Shown here in pieces: positions 8,900 to 19,559 of a DNA stretch of 64,000 nucleotides. The stretch's first letter is position 1, and every line of letters starts with the position of its first letter. Location: positions 848,501-912,500 of the forward strand of contig JAEMWC010000247.1 of NCBI GenBank assembly GCA_016490735.1, in the 5' to 3' direction. The position numbers and the translations under genes are program-made. Below the pieces are notes generated by a model that saw only the letters and a list, made by a program, of their open reading frames with translations, was not told the origin of the DNA and did not search any database. Origin of the DNA: Pachyseris speciosa (taxonomy: Eukaryota > Cnidaria > Anthozoa > Scleractinia > Pachyseridae).

Positions 8900-9924
8900 A
8901 CAAGAACTGGGGATGAAAGACTGTCTTAAAACAAGAACCCTACAGTGAGTTAGTGAACAGCGATACCCTCCAAAGAGGCTCTAGATCCACAAGCAAATAC
9001 TATCACATATATTTTCCCTACAAAGGGCAGAAAGTCAATAAACTTAGCAACTTAATTTCTAACATTTCCTCACATGTGTCTTAGAGCAATATGTGTGCTA
9101 CAAAGGCCGGTAGACAAATGCTTGGTTTTGTGTACCTCATCCACGAGTTAGCCATAGGCAGCCTTCGATTTACCACAATATTGAATTGCTTTCAACGACA
9201 TTTTTTATCGGGGCCGTAGATTGAGGTGAGCTGAGGCAGTTGCCTCGGTAAAAATGTTGAATTTATGATACTTTTTTTGTCCTTATTGTGTGTATGTGTC
9301 TCGCGACAAAAATAAGCAGGCTCTCTAGTTTCACAGTTGCGTATGCATTTAATTAGATTCCACTATAAGGCTTTATAATACTAATCGTTTATTTAAAGCA
9401 AAGGATATAGACTTTCTGAACAAGATCGTTTGCACATAAACGGGTAAAATCAATCATATTTTTCTCCCAAAACAAGTTTATTTGTTGCTTGTCTACGGTT
9501 TTTTGTAGAAAAGCTCTAACGGTACTTTGTTCATGTTGACAGGGGCGTAGCTACTTGAACGCACATACGCACGAGTGTAACTGAAAAAGTTGATAATAAA
9601 AATTAAAAAATGTAATAAAAGAAAAAAACAAAAACAAGTAAAAAAGCAAATAAATAAAAGATAGTTTTTCAGCAAAAAAACTCAATTTTCTCTTTATTTA
9701 ACTCTGCTTGTTTCTTTGAAATGTTGTTGATAAAACAACAGACGATGCTTTTCCACACCAAATGTCGGTTTTCAGAGAGAAGCGACGTGACTCATTGGTG
9801 AACCGCCTACAAGCGGGATTTAAAGAGTGAACGCGTTGTAGTTACTTCGTTTTATAGCCTTTGGATCGGCCTGTCTTCGCTCTGCTAGGCTTTCTAAGGC
9901 CAAAAATCAATTATCGATTATTAC
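8900..9924. other. No gene recognised
   Basis: AT-rich sequence; short frames only. Confidence 0.4.
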
Positions 9925-10690
9925 TTTGCCATCGGCACTGACAAAATGACACCTTACTTTGGAGCGTTATGTCAGATGCGAAGTTGTCCTCGCTATCCGC
10001 GATACATTAATGACAGGACATTTCTATTGGAAAGCAAGACAGAAGATTAGCCATGTGCCTGTAACGGAAAACCAGTTATAACTTCTATGAGCAGTTATAT
10101 TCTAAAAAAAAGCCTGGGGAGGTTCTAGGGCTGGTTAGAGGGGTTCGGTCGACTCCCCTAAACAAATTAACGTCTAAAAACTTGCAGTTACCGCAAAACT
10201 CTGGTGAAAAAATTAAAATATCAAAATAAGGTAAAGAAATTAAAGCAATAGAGCATGTTGCTCACAGCAGCAGCAAATTGAGCGTTTTTTGGATCTGCAT
10301 CTGATGCATCAGCGCCAAGATAAGCTTTGGTGCTGTTATTGCTAGGGTTAGCTTATTGTTTCTTCAGTTTTTATTAAGCACAAGGTTGCATTTCTTATGT
10401 CAAATCCACTGAATTCAAAGTAGATTGGTTAATATAAATTCGAATGCGCATCGATAAATGTCGGTCGTTAAGCATACTCTTTCGTTTTGACGCAAGGGTT
10501 GACTTAAATTTACAGCTATCAAAAGACTATAATTTGCCCCTCAGAATTGCTGGAAATCGTATTTCCGAGGACTAACAAAAATTTCCCGGAGGAGCATACC
10601 CCCGGACCCCCTAGAAGCTCCTGCCTTCAGTGGTCGTAATTATTCGAACTCCCTTTTTATAAATCCTATATCTGCCAAGAAAGCTATAGG
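9925..10690 (+). repeat. Dispersed repeat, copy 1 (pair of 49636-50660)
   Basis: Shares with 49636-50660 the tracts ACAAAATGACAC, CAGAAGATTAGC, GTAACGGAAAACCAGTTATA, GTCGACTCCCCTAAA, ACGTCTAAAAACTTGCAGTT and a CCCGG/GGAGCAT/CCCC segment. Order and orientation agree. No ORF is conserved, so the family is unidentified. Confidence 0.75.
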
Positions 10691-10845
10691 CAGTCATATT
10701 TCACATAGCCTCAGGAATTCGGTTCAGGGAGATGTACACATTTACACATAGATTGTTACTCGGCCGACTTCCACCGGAAGCCGGGCTGAGTCTAAATATG
10801 CGCTTGGTTCTTCGTCGTTTTATTTTTTGTCTTTGTCGTGTTTCA

Positions 10846-10888
10846 TCCACAAAGCTCACTTCCGGCGTTTCTGCGCAAGCGCTAAAAA
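10846..10888 (+). repeat. Short repeat shared with 5891-5936
   Basis: The 40-bp tract CATCCACAAAGCTCACTTCC through GCGCAAGCGCTA is identical in both places. Probably the edge of a shared small element. Confidence 0.7.
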
Positions 10889-11131
10889 ACATTAAAACGT
10901 AGTTCAAACGTCGAAAGCATTACATCACGCGTCTGTGGTTTTGAAGTTATGCAAATTTCTCATGTAAGCCAACCCGCCAAACACAAAACTATTCTCAAAA
11001 TATTCTCGTTTTGTTAACACGAGGACTTTGCCATTTTCGATAGGCATGCAAAAAGAAGGAAATGAAATAAACTCCGTTCTGCTTAGGATTTTTTCTCGTC
11101 TTCTCAGAAGCGTGTAATGATTTAACGCGTG

Positions 11132-11354
11132 AATAGACCTTATTCGCTTGTACATTTTGTTTTCCCAATACAGATCATGTGACGATACTCAGGAGATTTG
11201 ATCCTTTGTCTGGTTCATTAAAAAAGAGTGCATGCAAGCATGAATATGTCTGCATGCACTCTTTTTAATGAGCAAGACAAAGGACCAAGTCTCTTGAGTA
11301 TGGTCACATGATCTGTATTGGGAAAACAAAATGTACAAGCGAATAAGGTCTATT
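11132..11354. mobile_element. 223-bp near-perfect foldback element
   Basis: The left end AATAGACCTTATTCGCTTGT continues through ACATTTTGTTTTCCCAATAC and is mirrored by the right end GCGAATAAGGTCTATT. The centre contains a second, inner inverted repeat (GAGTGCATGC / GCATGCACTC). Arms are about 100 bp. No clear TSD. A palindromic miniature element is the simplest reading. Confidence 0.75.
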
Positions 11355-11359
11355 TATCA

Positions 11360-12050
11360 GACATGTTTAGTAGGTTTTAAGTTACGTAGCCAGATCTAGA
11401 ATTGCGGTTTTATGCAAAATACCTGAAAGCACTAGCCCTTTGTTTGTGGCCAACTAGCTAACGAATTTACAAAGTTCGTCTTTTTGTCTACAAGAGGACT
11501 GCGCCATTTCGATTCGTGATGACCTCGATAATGCTGTGTGTATTTGAACAATAGCTGCATTTGTAACACGTTTAGAAAGTCATCCGAAATTTATGTAAAA
11601 TTTTTCGCTCCAGTGACTCTCGCGTGACGCGAATCGCGAAGCGGGCGACGCAATACGCATCATGCAGGAAACGCGACGCGATTGGCCATTTACTTTTGAG
11701 CGGAAATGAACAGTATTACCACAGATATATAAGCGTCTGGTAATCACCCTCTATGGCAACTCTCAGAACAGTTTTACGCGCTTTGCTCGCATGGAAACAA
11801 AAAGGCCTTCTGCGGATCTGCGAACCCAAAACCCATTTTCAATTTTTCTAGAATCACAAAAGCGTGCTCTCGCGCCGGCGAGAGTCCATTGTGAAATGTT
11901 TTGTCTTCTGTGGCGTGAGGCACTGAAAAATATTTTTAAAACGCATTTTTGTTTTGTGAAAGTTCAATGCACCGAACATTATTGCGTTATTTCTTGGCAA
12001 GCGAACGTGTATAAAAATGTATCGGCGAGCGTAAACTGAGTTGGGAAAAG
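11360..12050. other. No gene recognised
   Basis: Includes a CpG-rich patch at 11620-11690 (CGCGTGACGCG, GACGCGATTGG). No domain or repeat partner was identified. Confidence 0.4.
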
Positions 12051-12059
12051 GTTATTCAG

Positions 12060-12816
12060 GGAAATGGTAAGATAAGAGCAGCTCAAGAAATCGAATGCTG
12101 TTTACAAATGAAGATAAAAATATTAAGTGGTTCCCTCCAAACATGAGGCTTATCATATTGAGGGATCTGGGCAATATGTTATACACCTGACATGTATAGC
12201 GTCCGACATTGGTGAACAAACAGCCGAACGAAACACATAACAATCGTCGGACATTTGGCGCAACAGATGCCAACAGGAATTGACCGCGGTTTAAAAACCT
12301 CAAAACATTACAAGAAAACAATGCACGACGCGTTTGTTTGTCCGAAAACAAATTTAGCAATCAAAGAACGATCAAATATTTTTATCCAACACCGTTAGAC
12401 GAGCTACCCTACGAGCAGAGGCCCTTCGATCTTCCTAGACAAGGAAGATAGAAGGGCCTCTGCTCGCAGGGTCTGGACGAGCATGTTTGAAGGTTTAGCC
12501 ACCGCTCTCAGTGGTGCATTTTCATGGCTTTCCATGTTTGATCTAGATAAAACATTTTCATCCAACATTTCGCGTTAAATGTTTGTTAGCCACCCCAACA
12601 AAAAAATCGTGCACAAACGGTAAAAAGCAGCCAAATGAACCACATAATGTCGAAAATTTCAGCGATAATATAAAAAAAATCGTTTTTTTTTTTTTTTTTG
12701 GACTCACTTGGTCTGATTTTTGGTTAAACACTGTTATGCGTTTCGCCACTAAACGTTATCGATATGTGTGAAAAACACGGTATTGGATGAAAATGTTTGA
12801 TCTTTTAGCCGGAGCT
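12060..12816 (+). repeat. R1 family, copy A, left part
   Basis: Matches 39840-40290, 48540-48960 and (inverted) 60960-61040: GACCGCGGTT, AAAACATTACAAGAAAACAA, GATCAAATATTT, GTTTAGCCACC and AAACATTTTCATCCAACAT recur in order. It carries a 69-bp hairpin insertion at 12405 and is broken at 12816 by the 4.7-kb helicase element; it resumes at 17540. Confidence 0.75.
12405..12473. mobile_element. 69-bp hairpin element with 9-bp TSD
   Basis: Ends TACCCTACGAGCAGAGGCCC and its inverted partner form a stem of about 30 bp. Flanks are TAGACGAGC (12396-12404) and TGGACGAGC (12474-12482). The related R1 copy at 39964-39972 has a single TGGACGAGC in the same context, i.e. the empty site. So this is a true insertion with a 9-bp TSD. 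Confidence 0.85.
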
Positions 12817-13039
12817 CAGACTCGTACCCAGTCGCTATTTACGTGTTTTATGGGGAGAGAATATTGGATACGAGGATGGATTGAGGCGCGCGGGGTGTCG
12901 TGGGAAGAGGCGAAGGAAAAACAGCGACTGGCAGATTTCGATTGATAGATCCGTGCAATCGTGCGTGGAACCGTGCAGTGCTCTTTTTCAAGAAAAATGG
13001 TGTTATTGTAGACATTTCTTGTCGTCAAAATTCACTGCT

Positions 13040-13720
13040 CTAGTTTAGTTATTTAACGAAGTAAAGCGTTCGTCAAAAGAATGTTTTCTGTTTTGTTGGG
13101 TGTTGATGTCGTGCTGCCGTAATGGCTTCTTCGCGGGAAGACGATGTGGGCGATTTGGACAGTTCTTTCAGTGAATTGTGGATCGAAGGTTAAGGTATCA
13201 TAGTCATATCTTGATCTTTTATACAGACATCTTAGATATGGCATACGTTCGACTTCTGTTGTTGGTGGAATGCGACAAAGCTTGAGAGTCATAAGCTCAA
13301 GCTTAAATATTTATCGAATTCAATGATGAATATTAATAATCGTTCCTTCAGTTGTATAACGTTTTCCTTTTTAAGACGACCGAGATAAGGAAACGGATAT
13401 GGCTCCCCGCCCTACGGAGGAAGCGAAAGTCACGTTTTCTACACAGCGCAAACACGCCATACTAACAGGTTACATAGGATGAACAAGGTATCTTATAAAT
13501 CATAGTTTATTTAAGAAAGAAATTATTTTTTGGTAGGGTTTTCTTGTATTTGATTTCCTTAGTGTTCAGTCCATTAACACCACTAGAGAGTCATACTCTG
13601 AAACGTTTGGGGTGTTTTTTTAAGAAGTCCAGCAGCAGCTGTTAAGAGACAATCGTATGGTACATGTATTGGGATTTACAATTATTGTAAGTGCTAAACC
13701 CACATTAAAAACACATTGTG
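13040..13720. other. Interior of the helicase element, no gene recognised
   Basis: Contains the first copy of a 55-bp direct repeat (13564-13618; the second is 13812-13866). A TTGATTGCAG-like splice-acceptor sequence precedes the ORF at about 13727. Confidence 0.4.
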
Positions 13721-13721
13721 A

Positions 13722-14136
13722 TTGCAGACCACAAAACTACCTAGTCTGTTCTCAACCCAGGACATACCACTGTCTCTATGCAGCTCTTTGCTGAAGCGGT
13801 TGACGTTAAATGTTCAGTCCATTGACAGCACTAGAGAGTCATACTCTGAAACCTTTGGGGTATTTACCGGTAAGAAGCACACAGAACAAGATTCACTGCC
13901 CGACCAAGTGCTGGTAATGTGGTTTTGTTTAAACGAAGATTTTTTCACGCACCAGCACCTGGCTAGCTGTTCAAGTCCAAAGATCTACACTACTGAAGGA
14001 ATTTGTCAAAAAATGTTTCAAACATGTTTATCAATGTGTATCAAAAGGAGAAAGACAACTTCAACAAGAAATTGTATGACAATTTTCCAGAATGGTGGCA
14101 CATGATGGTAGAGCAATGTGCTAATGACAATGCCTA
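13722..14136 (+). pseudogene. Unidentified ORF of the 4.7-kb element
   Basis: An open frame follows a plausible acceptor (GATTGCAG) and contains DQVLVMWFCLNEDFF. Near 14030 it shifts frame; the continuation MFINVYQKEKDNFNKKLYDN and FPEWWHMMVEQCANDNA ends at a stop by 14136 and looks like a genuine C-terminus. I do not recognise a family. Its place beside the helicase inside the same TIRs makes it a candidate for the remains of the element's second protein, possibly the transposase. Confidence 0.35.
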
Positions 14137-14139
14137 AGA

Positions 14140-14911
14140 ACAGCTAACTTAGCTATTTGAAATAGTGGGGGGTTTTGTTACAGATTCTTACACAGTCGCA
14201 ATTTTTGTTTTGTAATTTCTAAGTTCCTAGTTCCATAAAATATCATTCCAAAACACATATGGCAACTGAGTATGAGGCCATATTGCTATAGTATAAATAC
14301 AATCCAGGTATGTGTACTATCTAAACCAGTTTTCATTGCAGCACTCATGTTTTATTGAAAGTCAAAGAAGTCAAATAAACTTTTAGCTTAATAAAATATT
14401 CTTATCCTTGACTTCTGATTAAACTTATATAATCATAACATATTCATTTAAACATGAAATAGAAAAGGGCTTAATAGTTCTGCACAAGTTTCAAAATCTA
14501 TCACTTGTGCTAAAACAACTAACAATAGAATAAAGTAGAACATTCCTAGCTTGAACTCTCAAAGCAGTTCAAAGCAGTTCAAAGCAGCATGGAATAATTA
14601 TGTTGATAGTAAAGTACCGAAAAATTCAAACAAGTCAACTGAAGTAGTATTTTGTGAAGAATAGTCTAAATAAAAAACTGAGAAAACTGAGAAATTAGTT
14701 TATACTAATTGTGTGCTCCTGTGAACATTTATGACCTGTACAAAAGTTTAAAGTGTCAGGACTCTGTGCAAATTCACCTTGTTACATGCAATTTTCTAGC
14801 AAGAAGATCTAGAGCCTTACTGCCAAGTACGGTAAAGAGTAAAGAGCCGGTAAAGAGCCCCTTTCATTCAAGTCTCTAATGTTCTCTGGCAATATATCTT
14901 AAGTTATTAAT
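14140..14911. other. Interior of the helicase element, no gene recognised
   Basis: AT-rich. A 10-bp tandem (CAAAGCAGTT) occurs three times at 14560-14586. Confidence 0.4.
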
Positions 14912-16031
14912 TCATGAATGGATAGAGCTGCCTGCTTGTCTGTAAAGTTTAATAATAGTAATAATAATAATTGGTTCTCTAACCAAAGTAATAATAATAA
15001 TTGGTTCTCTAACCAATGCCAAATTCTTAAAGCTGTCCAGTCCTTTTTTAACATCCTCTTGACGTTTCGAACCCCTAAAGGTCATTGTAAAATCTGGCAA
15101 TGATGTGGTGCTTGGACAAGACACCATAATTGCCTGCAGGCATTTCACAAAGGCAATTGCATCATCAGAAGCATTCTTATCTTGTGTGGACTTAACTCAA
15201 AGGCAGTTGACACATTGTTCCTGACACAAATCAAGACCAAATTCTTCCCCAAAATACTGCATAATCACTTTCGTCCTGCAGTCCAAGGTTAAGCAGTATT
15301 TGACCATGGAATTCAACTAATGAAATTTATGTTCCCATTTTTGCAAGTCCTTCAAACATGAAATGTGTGACAAAAACTTGGTTCTATCCTGAAAACGATA
15401 AAAAAGGATAGAATGAGCTGGTTCACCATCCCTTCCTGCTCTCCCTGATTCCTGGGGGAAAAGTTTTGGGACATAGTGTGATGAATTGCAAATTTGCAAT
15501 CTTTTTTGTCTATGCCCATGCCAAAGGGTATGGTAGCACATATGACTTTGATGCGGTATTCCATCCATCTTGTTTCAACATTTTGTTTCTCAAAAGGGTC
15601 TAAGTTGGTAAAATTATGACCAGGTGATATTCCACTAATATTTAGGTGATATGCCACATCCTTTGTGTCAAGAACTTCAAAGCAGTACACAATGCCACTC
15701 TGTCCTTGAAATTTTGTGTTAATTAATTGAACAATGTCATCAATGACGTTTTGTCCTTTTGGCTCAACAGTGTAACAGATGTTTGGTCTGTTCAAGGAAT
15801 TTGTAGCATCTTTAGCCTGTGGAATTTTCAAAGTTTGAGTAATAACATGTTTTGTTCTTTGTGTAACAGAGCCTGTGAGAGCAAAAACTGGTACGCCAAA
15901 GTCCTTGAGGGTGCCCAGCTGGGTATAGCTTTTACAAAAATCATTTCCCTACAGTCTATGCAATGAGCCTCATCAATAATAAACCGTTCTAATTTGCCTT
16001 GCCTTTGAAATGTAACAAGAGTTCTTGTCAT
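14912..16031 (-). pseudogene. RecQ-like ATP-dependent DNA helicase pseudogene
   Basis: Read leftwards, the order is RecQ-like. First is motif II ERFIIDEAHCID, then in a shifted frame a motif III-like segment near VPVFALTGSV. Next is the second RecA lobe, with NRPNICYTVEPKGQ, GQSGIVYCFEV and VICATIPFGMGIDK, and in another frame motif VI QESGRAGRDGEPAH. An RQC-like zinc region with spaced cysteines (LTLDCRTKVIMQYFGEEF, LDLCQEQCVNC) follows at about 15190-15300, and then KCLQAIMVSC. The Walker A lobe is missing. At least three frameshifts and no introns are seen across about 1.1 kb, so it is dead. RecQ enzymes unwind DNA 3' to 5' in repair; here it appears to belong to the surrounding TIR element. 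Confidence 0.75.
14948..15018 (+). repeat. Tandem 30-bp duplication in the helicase pseudogene
   Basis: AATAATAATAATTGGTTCTC TAACCAA occurs twice back to back, interrupting the pseudogene's C-terminal frame. Confidence 0.8.
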
Positions 16032-16046
16032 AGTTAAGATTATGAC

Positions 16047-16330
16047 CTTGAGATTTCTATCACGTGATAGCTGATGAGGGCACAGCCCGAATCAACTATC
16101 ACGCATAGAAATTGAGAGCGAATAATCTAATTGATTTAGTATAAGTCTACTAGTCGTTCAAAACTAAACACGTAAATTGTCTAAATCTTCCACATAGACT
16201 TTTTGAAAATGCAAAGAAGCGGTGGCATTTTGTTGACAAACACTACTCACTATCTATCACAGAATAGATAGCAATCAGAGAACTGCATTCGTGATAGACC
16301 ACTTGTAGGTTTATACTAATAAATAATAGG
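16047..16330. repeat. Hairpin-led repeat, copy 1 (pair of 50684-50970)
   Basis: The first 70 bp fold on themselves: CTTGAGATTTCTATCACGTG pairs with CATAGAAATTGAG, and the centre is CTGAT-GA-GGGC-ACA-GCCC-GA-ATCA. The downstream 200 bp is shared with 50754-50970, including ACTCACTATCTATCACAGAA and TAGATAGC. It lies directly upstream of the helicase pseudogene. Confidence 0.75.
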
Positions 16331-17216
16331 TGTCAGTGATAGGCCATTAGATTATTAAGCAAGCACTTCTCACAGGAATAAAATAGTTACATGTACAAAG
16401 GAGAAAAAAGGTCAAGAGAGCATGTTTATGGATATCAATGAACAAAAGAAGAGACACCATGTGTAACAAGATGTTATACGGTACTGAAAGATTTATTAGC
16501 AGCTTTTCTTTTGGATAAGGGACATCATATACATGTGTAGTATCCCATCTGGTTTAATTATTTACATGTAAGCTTCAATACTGCAAACTGGTTAGTTTAG
16601 TACTACAAATGAAAGAGCAAAAGTAGCCAAGAAAGGAAGGTATATTGTAGTTTCTTTACCCGCATTGCTTTGAATGGATAGCTGATACTATAACGGATGT
16701 TATCTCTTGTTCAATGCCAGTTTCCTTGCATAGGTGGTCGGTCACATTTATCTCCCACACTAAGAACTCGAAGAAAAATTCACTGCTTGACACAGAAATC
16801 TTTTTCCCTGACTGGCGCCCAGAGAAAAGGCTGCAACACACCATAATGTAGCTTAAAATCTCAGCTGCAAATTTAACGGCTGGTAAATTGCAGACATTTT
16901 CATGCAGGTGGGATCATCGCTGTGCTGAAATAAATAAAGATTCGTAGAAATTGACTCGACTAATTCATAACAATCTGATACCACGATAATTCTTTTTTAG
17001 AATCTTACCTCCATAGCACGTTTTTGGTAAATGTGCTTCAAATATGTTTTGGTTTCATTCCCATGAAGCTTGCGAGATAGAGTAAACTTACATTCTTCTT
17101 CCAAAAATGAAGATGGAACGTTAGGACCTTGCACGGTCTTGCAATGATGCAAAAAGTACTTCTCGTGTAAAACCGGCCGCCATGTTGGATCGAAATCTGC
17201 CAGTCGCTATTTTCCT
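16331..17216. other. Interior of the helicase element, no gene recognised
   Basis: AT-rich; one short − strand frame at 16656-16844 has no recognisable motif. The right TIR begins at about 17185. Confidence 0.4.
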
Positions 17217-17424
17217 GGTTAGCACTTGTTCACAGGGATGGAAAGGACCTTTAGGGTCAGGGTTAGGGTTAGGGTTAGGGTTAGGGTTAGAATTGGGGTT
17301 AGGGTTAGGGTTATTAGGGTTAGGGTTAGGGTTAGGTTTTTGGGGTTAGAGTTAGGGTTAGGTTTAGGGTTGGGACTAGCATAATTAATGAGGTCCTTTC
17401 CATCCCTGTGAACGAGTGCTAACC
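17217..17424. mobile_element. 208-bp element filled with telomere-like repeats, 9-bp TSD
   Basis: Inverted ends GGTTAGCACTTGTTCACAGG and the matching right end (CACAAGTGCTAACC-like, one or two mismatches) extend about 34 bp to AAAGGACCT. Between them are about 124 bp of TTAGGG-type repeats. Flanks are identical, TATTTTCCT at 17208-17216 and 17425-17433, a 9-bp TSD. The left TIR of the host element at 12910-12930 shows the uninterrupted equivalent. So the telomere-like DNA arrived inside a transposon-like unit rather than by chromosome fusion. Confidence 0.85.
17251..17374 (+). repeat. Interstitial TTAGGG array
   Basis: About 17-20 TTAGGG or one-base variants (TCAGGG, TTTGGGG, GAGTTAGGG), G-rich strand on +. 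It fills the 17217-17424 element. Confidence 0.9.
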
Positions 17425-17539
17425 TATTTTCCTTCGCCTCTTCCCACGACACCCCGCGCGCCTCAATCCATCCTCGTATCCAATCTTCTCTCCCCATAAA
17501 ACACGTAAATAGCGACTGGGTACGAGTCTGGCCGGAGCT

Positions 17540-18385
17540 TAACAAACATATTTCGTAGTAAGTTAAAAAATTGCTTAGACATAACCTTAAATGTCGTAGA
17601 AAAGAGAAAAAGGGAAACAATCCTGATAGTTTGGATAGGTAATCGCATGGGGCCGGATCAAACATGGAAAGCCATTTCAATGCAATGTTGAGAGAGGTGG
17701 CTAAACGGTCAAACATGCTCGTCCAACACAATATTGGATGAAAATGTTTGATAGTTTGTAATATCACCAGTGTTTTCAGAAAGTTGCTGAAATTGCCCTC
17801 GTCGAGAAAAACGTAAGTGATACTAATCCTTAATTTTACGAGGACGCATTGCGATTACGTGTTAATAACATAAGGGGAAACGTTTCTTACAGTTCTTAAC
17901 ACTGTAGAAACACAGACGTCGAAAAACATGCACAGTCAACCAAGCGGATGAAAAACACTCGTTCGCTTGCAAGCAAAACAACAACAACAAAAAAAACCGA
18001 CAAAAATACAAGTTTCATTCCTGAACAAAAGTAACAACGATTAAACCAAATGCTAAGCTTCAATTTATTTAATTTACCTGTGTTGTCGAGCTTTCTACCG
18101 CTTGAAAATACGCATCGATCCACTATAGTAAAACCACGCATCTTCAAAAATAGCAAACGGTTTGTCCAAAGAAAGAACTTCTTCCACCAAGTTTGAGCTA
18201 CTCGCTCCTCCAATCAATGCCGGTGAATTGTTAAGTGAACTTTCCTTGTGAGCGGCAAGATTCCGCCTAAAAGTGAACAAGCCCTTGAAGCGTTAAATCA
18301 CTTTGTTTTTTAACCACACAATCCGGGCGCCATACATGTGGATCCAAAATTTAAGAATTTCCTGAGAAAAACCTTTTGCTCTTCC
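17540..18385 (+). repeat. R1 family, copy A, middle part
   Basis: Continues R1 after the helicase element: TTAAATGTCGTAGAAAAGAG, GGATAGGTAATCGCATGGGG, AAATTGCCCTCGTCG, TTAATTTTACGAGGAC and ATACAAGTTTCATTCCTGAA match 40300-40790. The − strand carries LDKPFAIFEDAWFYYSG and AAHKESSLNNSPALIGGASS, a reading frame recurring at 24860-25215. Confidence 0.75.
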
Positions 18386-18394
18386 ATTTTATTA

Positions 18395-19046
18395 TTTTTT
18401 TAATTACAATTCATGTGAGAAATAAATAAATAAAGGAGCCATTGGAGTTGTACAAAGGAGCCAGAGACCCCACACAAGGCGCAACACCATAAATGCTATT
18501 TACATGAAAAAACTAAAGCAATATAAACATCATATTCTACATACAATTAAAAATGCAAAACAATCAAGCGCAATGTGACAAATCGACTAGACCTGGCAGT
18601 TCCATCGACAGACTAAAACTTACCAGGCCGGCCCAGAAACCCTACAACACCACGCCTAAATGACTGTACATTGTGACTAAGGCGAACCTCGTACGGTAGA
18701 CGGTTCCAGCTATCCACAAGTCTGCTAAAATATGAGTTTTAAAACCGGTAGCTTTAGCAAAGTTTTTCCTTAATTTCAAACAGTCAAAACTCCGAAAGGT
18801 ATAAAGATCGTCAAAACAATAAAAATTTAGGAAAATACTAAAATCTACATTAAAATAACCATTCAAAACTTTATACAAAAAAATTACATCAGCTATAAAG
18901 CGTCTTTGCTCAAGAGACACGAGTTTAAGTTCCTTTAAAAGAGATTCGTAATTACTATCAGATTTTAAATTAACTTTGTGGCTTTCCTCTGCACACGTTC
19001 AATTAAATCAATGTTTCTCTTGGTGCGAGGTGACCAAACAATCGAG
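18395..19046 (-). mobile_element. 5'-truncated LINE fragment (Jockey/CR1-group C-terminus)
   Basis: The − strand encodes the last part of a LINE ORF2: WSPRTKRNIDLIERVQRKAT, then LVSLEQRRFIADVIFLYKVL and a tail near NRLPYEVRLS. A short A-rich/AAAT tail lies at the low-coordinate end. Flanks are ATTTTATTA at 18386-18394 and 19047-19055, a 9-bp TSD. It interrupts R1 copy A; uninterrupted R1 copies elsewhere confirm insertion. The RT core is absent. Confidence 0.8.
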
Positions 19047-19055
19047 ATTTTATTA

Positions 19056-19480
19056 GTTGAAAATTGACCTTTCGGAGTATCATTTAAGTAGTTCTTGATT
19101 TTTATGCCTTTTACGCGAATTAAAAGACCGAACTTCGAAGAAGATGAAGTTGTTGTGCTCAAAATGAAGAAAAAAACTGAATGTGAAATCCAAAGACGCA
19201 GAAAGGGCGCGAAAAATTAAGCCTCGTTTGGGCTTGTGTGTCTCGTTTTGTTTAAGTTAACCTGTCTTGAGCCTGTGATCCAATCGAAAACCAGTACTTG
19301 GTCAACGGTAAACTTAAAAAAAAAAAAAAACAGCTGACCTCGATTAGGTTTTAACTTGAGTCCGCTATATGGTCACGTAATACTGATCAGCAGATTTCTT
19401 GTTTTGACAAGTTTCAATTGGCCATAACATGGATGATCACTATCAAAGATGTGCGCTGTAAACTAGCTTGTCAGCTGGAG
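19056..19480 (+). repeat. R1 family, copy A, right part
   Basis: Matches 25200-25980, 46320-46650 and 49075-49440: TTTTACGCGAATTAAAAGAC, GAAGATGAAGTTGTTG, CAACTGAATGTGAAAT, CGATCCAATCGAAAACCAGT, TATGGTCACGT and GATGTGCGCTGTAAACTAGC in order. Confidence 0.75.
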
Positions 19481-19494
19481 ATTATTAATTATTA

Positions 19495-19499
<5 letters not shown>

Positions 19500-19526
<27 letters not shown>

Positions 19527-19527
19527 T
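19500..19527. repeat. (AT)n microsatellite
   Basis: About 13 AT units just before a TTTAGCCAAGCCTAAAAG motif that also begins R1-type copies at 39730 and 48430. Confidence 0.9.
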
Positions 19528-19559
19528 TAGCCAAGCCTAAAAGTGGAGCACCAAAAGCT

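Larger units (their letters stand above)
12817..17530. mobile_element. 4.7-kb TIR element carrying a RecQ-like helicase pseudogene
   Basis: TIRs of about 120 bp start CAGACTCGTACCCAGTCGCT on both ends and run through CGTGTTTTATGGGGAGAG, GGATACGAGGATGGATTGAG and CGAAGGAAAA to CGACTGGCAGATTTCGAT. Both flanks are exactly GCCGGAGCT (12808-12816 and 17531-17539), a 9-bp TSD, and the inverted R1 copy at 60954-60968 shows a single site. Contents: a short + strand ORF at 13722-14136, an internal 55-bp direct repeat (13564 and 13812), and a − strand helicase pseudogene at 14912-16031. The right TIR is itself interrupted by the telomere-repeat element at 17217. TSD length suits Mutator-like elements, but no transposase was recognised. 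Confidence 0.8.

Noticed and set aside
15250..16031. Host RECQ/BLM gene
   Set aside because: Multiple frameshifts, no introns, missing Walker A lobe and location inside TIRs argue against a working host gene.
16066..16100. CTGATGA..GAATC hammerhead look-alike
   Set aside because: The sequence is a simple hairpin (CTGAT/ATCAG with tandem GA mismatches); GAAA and a cleavage triplet in the right place are missing.
17251..17374. Ancient chromosome fusion point
   Set aside because: The array is bounded by TIRs and a 9-bp TSD, so an inserted element explains it better.
17219..17767. 182-residue open frame
   Set aside because: Its C-terminal part is translation of the TTAGGG array (PNPNPNPN / LTLTLT) and the rest is TIR sequence; not a gene.
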